NCBI GenBank assembly: GCA_041394185.1 | Contig: JAWKIQ010000002.1 | Coordinates: 1,175,583-1,239,582, forward strand | Direction of reading: 5' to 3' | Length of the DNA: 64,000 bases | From: Acidimicrobiales bacterium | GTDB lineage: Bacteria; Actinomycetota; Acidimicrobiia; Acidimicrobiales; Poriferisodalaceae | Shown here: one piece after another, positions 17,685 through 27,034 of the stretch | How positions within the stretch are numbered: the stretch's first letter is position 1 | How the letters are laid out: each line of letters starts with the position of its first letter | Notes under the pieces: generated by a model | What the model was told of the DNA's origin: nothing | Databases searched by the model: none | What the model saw: the letters and a program-made list of their open reading frames with translations, nothing else | Translations under genes and position numbers: made by a program

Positions 17685-18953
17685 GTGACCGCCTCTCTGC
17701 GGTGGCTCGCGCTGTTGGTTGCGTTCGCCTTGGTAGGCGCGTCGTGCAACCAGCCCGACGAGTCGGCCGAACCGGTCGTCATCGAGAACCCCCGACCCCA
17801 GTCACCCGCCCGAACCACTGGATTCGACACCGAGGTGTTCAGGGTCGGCGTACTGGTCGATCTGACGGGCCCCAACTCGGCGTCGGGCGCATCGCTGTTG
17901 GCAGGCGCCGAGGCGTACTGGTCGACCGTGAACGCCGTTGGTGGTATCGACTCGCGGTTCCCGGTCGAGTTGGTGGTGCGCGACACCGGTGGATCTCCGG
18001 GCGCAGCAGTTTCGGCGTTTCGCGAACTCGAGCCCGACGTCTCGCTCTTCTCGCTGGTTGGCGACACTCCTGCCATCGACGCAATTCGCACGGCGGCGGG
18101 TTTCGACGGTGTCTTGCTGGTGCCGGCCACCCGCCAGTCCACCTGGCTGGTGGCAGAGAACCTGTTGCCTATGGGCGCCAGCTACGCGGTCGAAGCGTTC
18201 GCTGCGGTGTCGTGGATGAGCCGTGCCGACGCAGCGCCGGCCGCGCTTTGCACTGTCAACGACTCCACGCCGGTGGGTGATGACCTATTGGTGGGTGCGC
18301 TGTTGGCGGCGTCGTCGCAGCCCAACATCGCCGACCCGATGGCCTTTGACATCACGGCCGAGTCGAGCCCCGCCTCTGTTGCCGAAGCGGTGGTGGGTGC
18401 CGCGTGCCAGCGCTTGCTTGTGGCCACCAGCGGCAGCATGTCAGCGCCCATCGTCGAAGCACTTGCCGCGGCGTCGGCCGACCTCGAGGTCGCGGTCGGG
18501 ACCGAGATCGCTCTGCCGCTCAGCGACGCCACTGAAGAGTGGGCCCAGGGGCGCATGATCGTGGCCACCGACGCCCCCGGATGGGGCGACGACCAGCCAG
18601 GCCCGACCGCGCTGCGTTCGGCGCTCGACCGGTACCTTCCCGACGCCTGGCCCGATCCGTGGATTCGGGTCGGCTTCTCGACCCAGTACGTCACAGACGC
18701 TCTCTTGACCGAGTCGGTTCGCCGGGGATCGGTGGCCAGAGAAGACCTGGCTCAGCTAGCGAACAGCCTGACCCGCATCGATACGGACGGCTTAGTGGGT
18801 TCACCCGATTTCTCGGCAGGGTCTGGGGGATACGTCAGGTCGGTCACCATCCACGAGGTGGTGCCGGTGGGTGGTGATCCGCTGGGTCTGCAGCCGGTGG
18901 GCCCCTATGAGCCTCCGGGTGTGGAGGCCCTCGAGGTGCTGTTCGGGTCGTGA
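17685..18953 (+). CDS. Substrate-binding lipoprotein, branched-chain amino-acid (LivK) type
   Basis: GTG 17685 starts a 422-residue protein with a signal peptide (LRWLALLVAFALVG) and lipobox ASC near residue 21, then a Pro-rich linker. The mature part begins FRVGVLVDLTGPNSASGASLL, the characteristic first strand and ligand loop of type I periplasmic binding proteins for branched-chain amino acids or amides. No permease or ATPase gene is adjacent, so it may be a stand-alone receptor or serve a distant transporter. The ligand is unknown. Confidence 0.75.
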   Translation: MTASLRWLALLVAFALVGASCNQPDESAEPVVIENPRPQSPARTTGFDTEVFRVGVLVDLTGPNSASGASLLAGAEAYWSTVNAVGGIDSRFPVELVVRDTGGSPGAAVSAFRELEPDVSLFSLVGDTPAIDAIRTAAGFDGVLLVPATRQSTWLVAENLLPMGASYAVEAFAAVSWMSRADAAPAALCTVNDSTPVGDDLLVGALLAASSQPNIADPMAFDITAESSPASVAEAVVGAACQRLLVATSGSMSAPIVEALAAASADLEVAVGTEIALPLSDATEEWAQGRMIVATDAPGWGDDQPGPTALRSALDRYLPDAWPDPWIRVGFSTQYVTDALLTESVRRGSVAREDLAQLANSLTRIDTDGLVGSPDFSAGSGGYVRSVTIHEVVPVGGDPLGLQPVGPYEPPGVEALEVLFGS

Positions 18954-18984
18954 CGCGGGACGCCAAGCGACCCTGGCAACCCGT

Positions 18985-19563
18985 CTAACCCAGCAGGTCT
19001 TCGGCCGCTTGGCGCACCTGCCAGTCGCGGTCTTCGAGCAGTCGGTGAAGGGCCTGCTCAACGGCCGCGCCGTCGAAGGGTGCCAGCGCCAGCGCGGCAC
19101 GTCTGCGGACGGCCGGCTTGTCGTTGGTGGCGGCGAGGATGGTGTCGAGAGCTCGTGGGTCGCCTATCGCGCCCAGCGCGGCGACGGCCGACTCACGACA
19201 CACGGGGTCGGGGTGATCCGTGGCACAGGTGATCAACTCGGCGAAGTCTTCGTCGCTGAGGCTCACACGCTCTCCGCATGCCCAGGCGGCGGTGTCGGCC
19301 ACCAATGGGTCGCTGTCGCGCAGGCTGGGGCCCAGGGGTATAGAGGGGTGGGCAACGGCCAACTCGACGGCTCGGCGCCTCGCGGCGGCTTCGGGGTCGC
19401 GGATTGCGGCCGCCAGATGATGGTCTTCCAGGGCTCGGCACCTGGCCAGAGCGCCCAGTGCGGCGATGCGTACTGCTGCCTCTGGGTTGGTGAGTTCGGC
19501 CAAAGCGGGCGAGGGGTCGCCGCGGTGGCCGGCAGCGACGATCTGGCGGGCCAGATCGCTCAC
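18985..19563 (-). CDS. HEAT-repeat protein
   Basis: A 192-residue protein made almost entirely of helical repeats of about 30 residues, each with the pattern hydrophobic-RxxAxxALG or similar (VRIAALGALARCR, CRESAVAALGAIGDPRAL, VRRRAALALAPF, WQVRQAAEDLLG). Such repeats form a protein-binding solenoid; no catalytic motif is present. GTG 19563 overlaps the stop of the upstream small membrane-protein gene by 4 bases, so the two are translationally coupled. Confidence 0.75.
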   Translation of the reverse strand: MSDLARQIVAAGHRGDPSPALAELTNPEAAVRIAALGALARCRALEDHHLAAAIRDPEAAARRRAVELAVAHPSIPLGPSLRDSDPLVADTAAWACGERVSLSDEDFAELITCATDHPDPVCRESAVAALGAIGDPRALDTILAATNDKPAVRRRAALALAPFDGAAVEQALHRLLEDRDWQVRQAAEDLLG

Positions 19564-19829
19564 GTGAACAGCGACTGCAGTGCAATCGCCGCGGCGGTGA
19601 TCGCAGCGGCGATCAGGGTGGCGATGACCAGGCCCGACGCCAGCGAGATGGCACCCAGCGAGGCCAGCGAGAACAACCGCTTCCAGAGGGGTGCGGGTCG
19701 GTACTGCTCGTCCCAGTCGCGCCTGCGGGCGCGCCTGCCCGCCCAGCCCTTGGTTGGCGGCGGTGGCGCAGCTGCGGGAACTGGATCGCCCGCTCTGCGG
19801 TTGTTAGACGTCGTAACCGATTCTTCCAT
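19560..19829 (-). CDS. Small membrane protein upstream of the HEAT-repeat gene
   Basis: An 89-residue protein with a Pro-rich N-terminus (VPAAAPPPPTKGW), a basic cluster (RRARRRDWDEQY) and one long or two short hydrophobic segments near the C-terminus (LFSLASLGAISLASGLVIATLI). Coupled to the HEAT-repeat gene by a GTGA overlap. It may tether that protein to the membrane; this is inference from the gene order. Confidence 0.6.
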   Translation of the reverse strand: MEESVTTSNNRRAGDPVPAAAPPPPTKGWAGRRARRRDWDEQYRPAPLWKRLFSLASLGAISLASGLVIATLIAAAITAAAIALQSLFT

Positions 19830-19947
19830 TGCGAGTGTTTCGTTCTGCCCGTCGCAGCCGACGGGTCGACCTGCAGGCCTTGGGGCTACCGCCTGCGGTT
19901 GCCCATCGGCAGAATTCTGGCAGGCTGGAGCGGCTCGGGAGGCCTAA

Positions 19948-21081
19948 GTGACCGACATAACCGAAATCGAGGCCAACAGCGACAGCCTACCCAGCTCGAC
20001 CGAACGACGACCGGGGTCGGGTGGGCTGAATATCGCGCGCTACCTCGCCATTGGGGCCGGCCTGCTCGGCGTCGCCCTGGTGACGATGTCGCTGGTGACC
20101 GTGCCCTATTTCTCACAGTCGCCCGGGTCGGCCACCCCGCTCGAATCGCTGGTGGTCGTAGAGGGAGCGCCGTCTTACCCCAGCGACGGCGAGGTCTACT
20201 TCACGACCGTACGACTGACCGGCGAGCTGTCGGTGCTCGAGTACATCGGTGCCTGGTTCGACTCTTCGGTCGAGTTGGTCGAGAGCAAGCAGGTTCTGCA
20301 AGGCCAGACCAGAGAAGAACAGCGAGCCCACAACCTCGCGCTGATGACCGAGTCTCAAGAGGTCGCCAAGCGGGTCGCCTTGTCGTACCTCGGGTACGAC
20401 GTGATCAGGCCCAACGGCGCCCTCATCGCGGGTGTCGTCGAAGGCTCCGGCGCTCAGGACGTCGTGAAGGCCGGCGATGTGGTGGTCGAGGCCGGGGGCG
20501 TCGAAGTGACCGAACGCGACGGCCTGGTCGATCAGATTCAAGCCCGTTCACCCGGCGACACTCTGGACATGGTCGTGATGCGCCCGCTCAGCGTCGACGA
20601 GTCCGAGCGCATCGAAGTGTCGGTGGTGCTGGGCGCCAGCGAGGCCGACGGCACCACCCAAATGGGTGTGCAGGTCTCGACGGCCATCGAACTGGTTCCG
20701 CTGCCCTTCGACATCCAGGTCGACACGGCTTCGGTCGGCGGCCCATCTGCGGGCCTGGCCTTGACCCTCTCGATGTTCGACCTGTTGACCCCTGGCGATG
20801 CGACCGGTGGCATCGAGGTCGCGACCACGGGTCAGATAGACCTGGCCGGCAATGTCTTGCCCATCGGCGGCATAACCCAGAAGACCCATGCCGTTCGGCG
20901 GGCTGGCATCGACCTGTTCCTGGTGCCGGTGGCCAACTATGACGAGGCCTTGGCGGCCTCTGGTGGTGAGGTCGAGATCGTGGCGGTCGAGAACTTCCTC
21001 GAGGCGCTGACGGTGCTGTCCGAACGGGGTGGAAATGGGCTCGAGGTGATGAGTGAGCCCGCGCTGAGCCCTGCGGCCTGA
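19948..21081 (+). CDS. PDZ and Lon-type S16 serine protease (YlbL-like), membrane-anchored
   Basis: A 377-residue protein starting at GTG 19948 with GGGAGG just upstream. One membrane helix (YLAIGAGLLGVALVTMSLV) is followed by an extracytoplasmic part: a PDZ domain (GALIAGVVEGSGAQDVVKAGDVV) and a Lon proteolytic domain. The Ser-Lys dyad is visible as Ser267 in VGGPSAGLALTLS and Lys312 in GGITQKTHAV, within the family pattern GNVLPIGGI. Found widely in actinobacteria; the substrate is unknown. Confidence 0.85.
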   Translation: MTDITEIEANSDSLPSSTERRPGSGGLNIARYLAIGAGLLGVALVTMSLVTVPYFSQSPGSATPLESLVVVEGAPSYPSDGEVYFTTVRLTGELSVLEYIGAWFDSSVELVESKQVLQGQTREEQRAHNLALMTESQEVAKRVALSYLGYDVIRPNGALIAGVVEGSGAQDVVKAGDVVVEAGGVEVTERDGLVDQIQARSPGDTLDMVVMRPLSVDESERIEVSVVLGASEADGTTQMGVQVSTAIELVPLPFDIQVDTASVGGPSAGLALTLSMFDLLTPGDATGGIEVATTGQIDLAGNVLPIGGITQKTHAVRRAGIDLFLVPVANYDEALAASGGEVEIVAVENFLEALTVLSERGGNGLEVMSEPALSPAA

Positions 21082-21134
21082 CGTGTTCGTGGCCCGCTGA
21101 CGGGGCTTTGGCCGCGAAACGGCGTTCAATTCCG

Positions 21135-21140
21135 TACTCT
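21135..21140 (+). promoter_or_regulatory. Leaderless-type -10 box (TACTCT)
   Basis: TACTCT ends 8 nt before ATG 21149 of the DivIVA-domain gene; no ribosome site is present between them. Confidence 0.55.
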
Positions 21141-21148
21141 GGCGCGGC

Positions 21149-23293
21149 ATGGTCGAAACGTCGAGACTCACGCCCGATGAGGTGGCATCGCAGGAGTTCT
21201 CACACGGCTTTCGGGGCTATGACGTCCAAGAGGTTCGCTCTCACCTGCGCAAGGCCGCTTCGGAGATGGCCAGGCTGACCGACGAGGTCGTGCGACTGAG
21301 CGCCGAACTCGTCATGGCGAGGCAACAGTCGGCGGCCCCGGTCAGCTTGACACCCCAGCAAGCCACTGAGCTGCTCGGGGCTGACGCGGCTCGAATCATC
21401 CAGACGGCCGAAAATGCCGGGCGCGACATCCAGCGCCGCGCCGAAGAGAACGTCGAGAAGATGTTGCGCGAGGCACGCTCGGAGGCCGCCGAGATTCGCT
21501 CCAACGCTCAGCAAGACGTCGCCGACGTTCTCGAGACCGCCGAGAGGCGCGCCAAAGACCTCGAAGGTGATGCCAAAGTCCGCCACACGGCAGCGGTCGA
21601 GGGTGCGTCGAAGGTGCGTACCGACGCCTACGAGTACGCCAGAAACGTCGTCGCCGAGGCCAAGACCGCCCGCAAGGAGATCTTGCAGGATCTGGCCGAT
21701 CGCAGGCAGCGAGCCCGCCGCGAGATCACCCAGCTGAGAGCCGGAATCGACCAGCTTCGCGAGACCTATGACGAGCTCCGCAGCCTGCTCGATTCGTCGG
21801 TAAGGGTGCTCGATAGTTCGCTCGACGACGCACGCAACGCGGCTATCTCGGCTGCTCAGAGCTTCGACCGCAACGATGCCGAAGACGACGCTGCAGCGGT
21901 ACAGGCATCGGTGCCCGAGGTCGATGAACCGTCGACGGGCGAGGAACCCGCTCCACAGCCCGCCGAGTCAGAGCCCCTGGAGACGCAGGAGGCAGTCGAG
22001 GAGCCAGATCCCGTCGAGCCAGAATCGGATCACACCGAGCCCATCGAGCCAGAGCCCGCCGGCCCACAACCTGTCGAGCCAGAGCCCGCCGGCCCACAAC
22101 CTGTCGAGCCAGAGCCCATCGAGGACGAGCTGGTCGAGCCAGAACCTGTCGAGCCAGAACCAGAGCCGCCGATGACGGCTCGGCAGCGGCGCGAAGCCGA
22201 GCGACGAACCATTGTTCAACGCGAGCGCCGGCCAGAGCCGCCGCCCGGCACTGTTCCGATCATCCAGCCCATCGACGACAGCGATGACACCGCCGATCAG
22301 GGCGAGGCCGATCTCGAATCGATCATGATCGACACCATCCTCGATGGTGCTCTCGGCGGTGCCTCGAGTGCTGTCGCAACAGAATCGGACGACGAGCCAG
22401 CAGTTGATACGCCGGCGCCGTCTGGCGAGGTAGCGCCGGTCCGTCCGATGGCGTCGCCTCCGCTGTTCGGGCCTCGCGACAGCAACATCGATGAGCTCTT
22501 CAAACGCATTCGGTCGGCTCGCCCATCGGCATCGGAGGGGTCCGAGCCCGAACCACAGCAAGCTGCGGGTCGCGAGGGCATCGGAGGTTTGTCGCCAGAA
22601 GATCCGGCCGGCTCTTCGACCTCAGCCGAGCACTTGTGGACGGGGCAGGCCATGTTCGCGGCCGTCGACGACCTCGACCCGATCAAGGCTGCGGCCACCT
22701 CGGCCCTCAAACGGGTTCTGGCCGACCAACTCAACGAGGTACTGGACGCCAGACGCAGGGTCGATCACCCGGTCAGCATCGACGACCTGTTGCCCAGTCA
22801 GACCACCGTGTTCGGTGATGCGATTGCGACCATGATCGCCGAGGCCGCCCAGCGGGGCCACCGGGGTCTGGTGCCCGATTGGGATCCCACGCCGGTCGCA
22901 GCAGCGGTGTCGGCCGAGGTGGGCCAGGCCCTGCGGCGCAGGGTCGCTCGGTTGGTCGAGTCGGGCACCGACGATCTGGACGTGCGCGTGCGGGCGGTTT
23001 ATCGCGAGTGGCGACGCGAGCGGGTCGACGAGGTCGCCAGGCAGGCGACCACGGCCGCGTTCAACCTGGGCGCCCTGGCGATCGTTCCCGACGGCACCTC
23101 AGTCGCTTGGACCATGCGCGATGGCGACTGTCCTGTCGAAGAGTGTGCGGCCAACACCAATGCGGGCCCCGTGGCGCCCGGCTCGGTGTTCCCTTCGGGC
23201 CATGTCGTACCCCCGTGTCGGCCGGGTGTCGATGCCTGGTCGTGCCGTCCGACCGTTAGCCTCGACGAAGTATGCGTCCACCAGAAGAGATGA
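21149..23293 (+). CDS. DivIVA-domain coiled-coil protein with Pro/Glu linker and C-terminal Cys-rich domain
   Basis: A 714-residue cytoplasmic protein. Residues 1-60 form a DivIVA-like membrane-curvature domain (FSHGFRGYDVQEVRSHLRKAA); residues about 60-240 are a long Ala/Glu/Arg coiled coil; residues about 255-350 are a Pro/Glu-rich linker with the repeat EPAGPQPVEP. The last 200 residues are a separate helical domain ending in Cys motifs (DGDCPVEEC, PSGHVVPPCRPGVDAWSC). That end resembles the C-terminal motif of phage head-morphogenesis (SPP1 gp7) proteins, an unexpected partner for DivIVA. It may scaffold polar growth or division. The 3' end overlaps the next gene. Confidence 0.75.
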   Translation: MVETSRLTPDEVASQEFSHGFRGYDVQEVRSHLRKAASEMARLTDEVVRLSAELVMARQQSAAPVSLTPQQATELLGADAARIIQTAENAGRDIQRRAEENVEKMLREARSEAAEIRSNAQQDVADVLETAERRAKDLEGDAKVRHTAAVEGASKVRTDAYEYARNVVAEAKTARKEILQDLADRRQRARREITQLRAGIDQLRETYDELRSLLDSSVRVLDSSLDDARNAAISAAQSFDRNDAEDDAAAVQASVPEVDEPSTGEEPAPQPAESEPLETQEAVEEPDPVEPESDHTEPIEPEPAGPQPVEPEPAGPQPVEPEPIEDELVEPEPVEPEPEPPMTARQRREAERRTIVQRERRPEPPPGTVPIIQPIDDSDDTADQGEADLESIMIDTILDGALGGASSAVATESDDEPAVDTPAPSGEVAPVRPMASPPLFGPRDSNIDELFKRIRSARPSASEGSEPEPQQAAGREGIGGLSPEDPAGSSTSAEHLWTGQAMFAAVDDLDPIKAAATSALKRVLADQLNEVLDARRRVDHPVSIDDLLPSQTTVFGDAIATMIAEAAQRGHRGLVPDWDPTPVAAAVSAEVGQALRRRVARLVESGTDDLDVRVRAVYREWRRERVDEVARQATTAAFNLGALAIVPDGTSVAWTMRDGDCPVEECAANTNAGPVAPGSVFPSGHVVPPCRPGVDAWSCRPTVSLDEVCVHQKR
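22051..22110. repeat. Two identical 30-bp units encoding EPAGPQPVEP
   Basis: Bases 22051-22080 are repeated exactly at 22081-22110, starting AGAGCCCGCCGGCCCACAAC. The unit encodes part of the Pro/Glu linker of the DivIVA-domain protein and is in frame; related degenerate units flank it. Confidence 0.9.
23257..23262 (+). promoter_or_regulatory. Possible -10 box (TAGCCT) inside the DivIVA gene
   Basis: TAGCCT ends 9 nt before ATG 23272 of the UPF0182 gene and lies inside the 3' end of the DivIVA gene. It could give the downstream gene its own near-leaderless promoter. Evidence is spacing only. Confidence 0.35.
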
Positions 23294-26259
23294 GGGCCGC
23301 GCAGGGCGGCCGGGGTCCCAGTAACCGGCGTCGGGTCATCCTCGCGCTCGCAGCCATCGCAGCGTTCTTGTTGCTGATGTCGCTGCGGGGCCTCGCCGGT
23401 TTCTACACCGACTACCTGTGGTTCGACTCGCTCGGGTTCACGTCGGTTTGGCGAACGGTCATCTTCTCGCGGGTCATGCTGGCAGTGCTGTTCACGGCCG
23501 TGTTCTTCGTCCTGATGATCGTCAACCTCTGGGTCGCCGATCGACTGGGCCCAGCGGTGCGACCGCGCGGGCCCGAAGAAGAGCTGGTCGAGCGCTACCA
23601 CGCCCTAGTAGGCAACCGCACCCGCCTGGTCAAGGTGGTCGTTTCGCTGCTGTTCGCCCTGATCGCCGGCGTGGGTGTGTCGTCGCAGTGGCAAGAGTGG
23701 CTGCTGTTCATCAACTCCGAAGACTTCGGCGTCGAGGACGCTCTGTTCGGTCGTGATGTCGGCTTCTACGTGTTCCAGCTGCCGTTCCTGTCGTACTTGG
23801 TCGGCTGGCTGTTCGCAGCGTTCTTCATCATCTTCGTCGTCACCGCTGTGGCCCACTATCTCAACGGCGGCATCCGCCTGCAGACCACCGGGCGCCGGGT
23901 TTCGGCGCCGGTCAAGGGTCACCTGTCGCTGCTGTTGGGCATGCTGGCCCTGGTTCGTGCAGCGGGCTACTACCTCGACCAGTTCGAGCTGACCCTTTCG
24001 ACCCGGGGGTTCGTTCACGGCGCGTCGTATACCGATGTCAACGCCCAGCTGCCGGCCATCAGGCTGCTCATCATCATCAGCTTGTTCTCGTTCGGGCTGT
24101 TGATCTTCAACATCTGGCGCCGCGGATTCACCTATCCGATCATCGCCGTGGGCCTGTGGGCGCTGGTCGCAACCATCGCTGGCACCGCCTATCCGGCAAT
24201 CGTTCAGCGCTTCCAGGTGGTTCCCGACGAGTCGAACAAGGAAGAGCAGTACATCGCCCGCAACATCGAGGCCACCAGGCACGCCTTCGGTCTCGACGAG
24301 GTGGTCGAGCGCCAGTTCGCCTACGAGGACACGCTCAGCTCGACCCAGGTCGTCGACAACATCGACACCGTCACCAACGTTCGTCTGCTCGACCCCGAGA
24401 TCATCGACGACACGTTCAACCAGCTTCAGGGCATCCGCGGCTTCTATCAGTTCCGCGACGTCGACGTAGACCGCTACGTAGTCGATGGCGAGGTCACCCA
24501 GGTGGTGCTGTCGGCACGCGAGCTGCTGCTGTCTGGACTGCCGAACAAGAGCTGGGAGAGCGAGCACGTGTCGTTCACCCACGGCTACAGCATCGCGGTG
24601 GCGCCGGCCAACGACACCGTCGCAGGCCGACCCAGCTTCGTGGTCGGTGACATCCCGACGCGTTCGCCTTCCAATGCTCCGGAATTGCAGATCGAACAGC
24701 CGGGCATCTATTTCGGTGAGGGTCTGGGCGGCTACGCCATCGTCGGCGCCCAGCGCGACGAGGTCGACTATCAGACCGCCGAGGACACGACCCGCCAAAC
24801 CCGCTACGACGGCACGGGTGGCGTCGACGTCGGAGGGTTCTTGCGGCGGGCCGCCTACGCGCTGAAGTTCGCCGACACCAACCTGTTGATCTCAGGTCAG
24901 GTCACCGGCGACAGCCGCATCATCTATGTGCGCGACATCGATCAGCGGGTCAAGGAGCTGGCGCCGTTCCTGGCATACGACGCAGACCCCTACCCGGTGG
25001 TCGTCGAAGGTCGTCTGTTCTGGATAATCGACGCCTACACCACGACCAACCGCTACCCGTACTCGCAGAGCGCCGAAACCCGCGAGGTGTCGTCGCGAAG
25101 CGGGCTCGACAGCCGGTTCAACTATGTGCGCAACTCGGTCAAGGCCGTGGTCGACGCCTACAACGGCACCGTCGAGTTCTACGTGATCGACGAGACCGAT
25201 CCGTTGGCCCGGTCGTATCGCAACATGTTCCCCGATCTGTTCTCGGCCGAGCCGGCCTCGGATGCTTTGCAGGCCCAGTTCCGTTATCCCGAGGATCTGT
25301 TCCGGGTTCAGACCAACATGTGGGGTCGTTATCGCATCGACGATGGCGGAGAGTTCTATGACGCCGTGGGCCGCTGGAGCGTCGCCCAGGATCCGGGCAA
25401 CCAGATCGGTGTGACCCCCCAGGAGACTCAGGAGATCGACGCCGAGACCGGCATCATCTCCACCTCCGAGCGGCGTATCGACCCGCACTATCTGTTGATC
25501 AAGCTGCCCAACGAGGCCGAAGAGTCGTTCCTGAACTTCCGGCCGTTTGTGCCGTTCTCCGAGGAGGACACCCGCAAGGATCTGGCCGGTTTCATGGTCG
25601 CTCACTCCGACCCGGGCAAGTACGGCCGGCTCGAGGTCTTCGAGTTGCCGCCGGGCAGCCAGGTCGACGGTCCGGCGCAGTTCAACTCGAACATCTTGAC
25701 CGACCGCGAGATCTCCGAAACCATCACGCTGCTGAACGCCAGCGGCTCGGCGGTGCGGCCGGGCAACCTGCTGTTGGTGCCGGTCGAGAACTCGCTGCTC
25801 TATGTCCGGCCGCTGTTCGTCGAGGCCACTGGCGGCACCGCGGTACCCGAACTGAACCAGGTCATCGTGGGCGTCGGCGACGAGGTCGTCATGCGCCAGA
25901 CCTTCGAGGAGGCTCTGGCGGCGATCGTTCCCGGCCTCACCCCCGAGATGGTCGATGTCGGGCGTGCCGACTTCGAACCCATCCCAGACAGTGGCGATGG
26001 CGGCGAAGGAACCGACGATGGTGGTGGCACCGATGACGGCCAGGACCCGCCCGGAACCACCATCCCCGCCGAGACGGTGGCCGATCTGCTCGATGCGGCT
26101 GCCAGGGCGTTCGACGAGGCCGACGTTGCCCTGCGCGAGGGTGACCTCGCCGGCTACCAGGACGCTGTGCGCCGCGCCGAGGAGTTCCTGATTCGGGCTC
26201 GTGAAGAGCTCGATGTCGAGATTCCCACCACGACCACCACCGAGGGAGCGTCTGCTTGA
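23272..26259 (+). CDS. UPF0182 family membrane protein
   Basis: A 995-residue protein of the UPF0182 (COG1615) family: about seven N-terminal membrane helices (VILALAAIAAFLLLMSLRGL, FSRVMLAVLFTAVFFVLMIV and others), the family motif FYTDYLWFDSLGFTSVWRTV, and a large extracytoplasmic domain with RYPYSQ and FVPFSEEDTRKDLAGFMVAHSD. An acidic Gly/Asp linker precedes a helical C-terminal segment. Function is unknown. ATG 23272 lies within the DivIVA gene; ATG 23290, which overlaps that gene's stop, is an alternative. Confidence 0.88.
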   Translation: MRPPEEMRAAQGGRGPSNRRRVILALAAIAAFLLLMSLRGLAGFYTDYLWFDSLGFTSVWRTVIFSRVMLAVLFTAVFFVLMIVNLWVADRLGPAVRPRGPEEELVERYHALVGNRTRLVKVVVSLLFALIAGVGVSSQWQEWLLFINSEDFGVEDALFGRDVGFYVFQLPFLSYLVGWLFAAFFIIFVVTAVAHYLNGGIRLQTTGRRVSAPVKGHLSLLLGMLALVRAAGYYLDQFELTLSTRGFVHGASYTDVNAQLPAIRLLIIISLFSFGLLIFNIWRRGFTYPIIAVGLWALVATIAGTAYPAIVQRFQVVPDESNKEEQYIARNIEATRHAFGLDEVVERQFAYEDTLSSTQVVDNIDTVTNVRLLDPEIIDDTFNQLQGIRGFYQFRDVDVDRYVVDGEVTQVVLSARELLLSGLPNKSWESEHVSFTHGYSIAVAPANDTVAGRPSFVVGDIPTRSPSNAPELQIEQPGIYFGEGLGGYAIVGAQRDEVDYQTAEDTTRQTRYDGTGGVDVGGFLRRAAYALKFADTNLLISGQVTGDSRIIYVRDIDQRVKELAPFLAYDADPYPVVVEGRLFWIIDAYTTTNRYPYSQSAETREVSSRSGLDSRFNYVRNSVKAVVDAYNGTVEFYVIDETDPLARSYRNMFPDLFSAEPASDALQAQFRYPEDLFRVQTNMWGRYRIDDGGEFYDAVGRWSVAQDPGNQIGVTPQETQEIDAETGIISTSERRIDPHYLLIKLPNEAEESFLNFRPFVPFSEEDTRKDLAGFMVAHSDPGKYGRLEVFELPPGSQVDGPAQFNSNILTDREISETITLLNASGSAVRPGNLLLVPVENSLLYVRPLFVEATGGTAVPELNQVIVGVGDEVVMRQTFEEALAAIVPGLTPEMVDVGRADFEPIPDSGDGGEGTDDGGGTDDGQDPPGTTIPAETVADLLDAAARAFDEADVALREGDLAGYQDAVRRAEEFLIRAREELDVEIPTTTTTEGASA

Positions 26260-26996
26260 TGGGCACCATCATCACCGCGCCGGGCGAGCTCGAGGCACCT
26301 GAGAAGGTTCTGGTGGTGGTAGCCCACCCAGACGACATCGATTTCGGCACGGCCGGAACCATCGCCGCTCTCACGGCCGCGGGCTCAGACGTTGTCTATT
26401 GCCTGGTCACCAGCGGTGAGGCCGGCGACGACGACATGACCGTCCCGGCCGACGAGCTGGCCGAGCTTCGCCAGCGCGAACAGACCGAGGCCGCGGCCCT
26501 TGTCGGCGTCTTCGAGCTCCACTGGCTTGGCCATCCCGATGGGGCTGTGGTCGCCGACCTGAATCTGCGCCGCGACATCTCGCGCATCATCCGCATGGTC
26601 AAGCCCGATGTGGTCATCACCCAGACGGCGGTGCGCAACTGGAACCGCATCTACGGAAGCCACCCCGACCACCTCGCCACCGGCGAGGCCACCATCTCGG
26701 CGGTGTATCCCGATTCGCGCAACCCCCGCGCATTCCCCGAGCTGCTCGAAGAGGGTCTGCAGCCTCACACTGTTCCCGAGGTGTGGGTGACGGGGCTCGA
26801 TGCCGATCGCTTCGTCGACATCACCGACGTGTTCGACCGCAAGGTCGAGGCTTTGCGGGCCCACAAGAGCCAGACCCTGAAGATGGGTGATCGGCTGCCC
26901 GTGCTGTTGCGCGAGTGGGGCGAGGCCACGGCCGAGCAAGGTCTGCTCGACCACGGGCGCCTGGCCGAGGCGTTCAAGGTCGTCAACACCGCCTAA
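26259..26996 (+). CDS. PIG-L/LmbE-family deacetylase
   Basis: Zinc-dependent amide hydrolase family that includes mycothiol enzymes MshB and Mca. The 245-residue protein has the metal motif AHPDDIDFG (His23, Asp25, Asp26) and the third ligand in GSHPDHLATGEA, plus HPDGAV after a central strand. The ATG overlaps the stop of the UPF0182 gene (TGATG) and GAGGGAG lies upstream. The substrate cannot be read from sequence; mycothiol or another N-acetylglucosaminyl compound is possible. Confidence 0.82.
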   Translation: MGTIITAPGELEAPEKVLVVVAHPDDIDFGTAGTIAALTAAGSDVVYCLVTSGEAGDDDMTVPADELAELRQREQTEAAALVGVFELHWLGHPDGAVVADLNLRRDISRIIRMVKPDVVITQTAVRNWNRIYGSHPDHLATGEATISAVYPDSRNPRAFPELLEEGLQPHTVPEVWVTGLDADRFVDITDVFDRKVEALRAHKSQTLKMGDRLPVLLREWGEATAEQGLLDHGRLAEAFKVVNTA

Positions 26997-27023
26997 CGGC
27001 CCAGGCACGGGTGTGGTGATCGC

Positions 27024-27029
27024 TACGGT
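27024..27029 (+). promoter_or_regulatory. Leaderless-type -10 box (TACGGT)
   Basis: TACGGT ends 5 nt before ATG 27035, the start of the deacylase gene. No ribosome site precedes this codon. Confidence 0.5.
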
Positions 27030-27034
27030 TGGGT

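Noticed and set aside
22051..22110. Exact tandem repeats considered as a CRISPR array
   Set aside because: Units abut without spacers and lie in frame within a coding Pro/Glu linker. No CRISPR array or cas gene was seen anywhere in the window.
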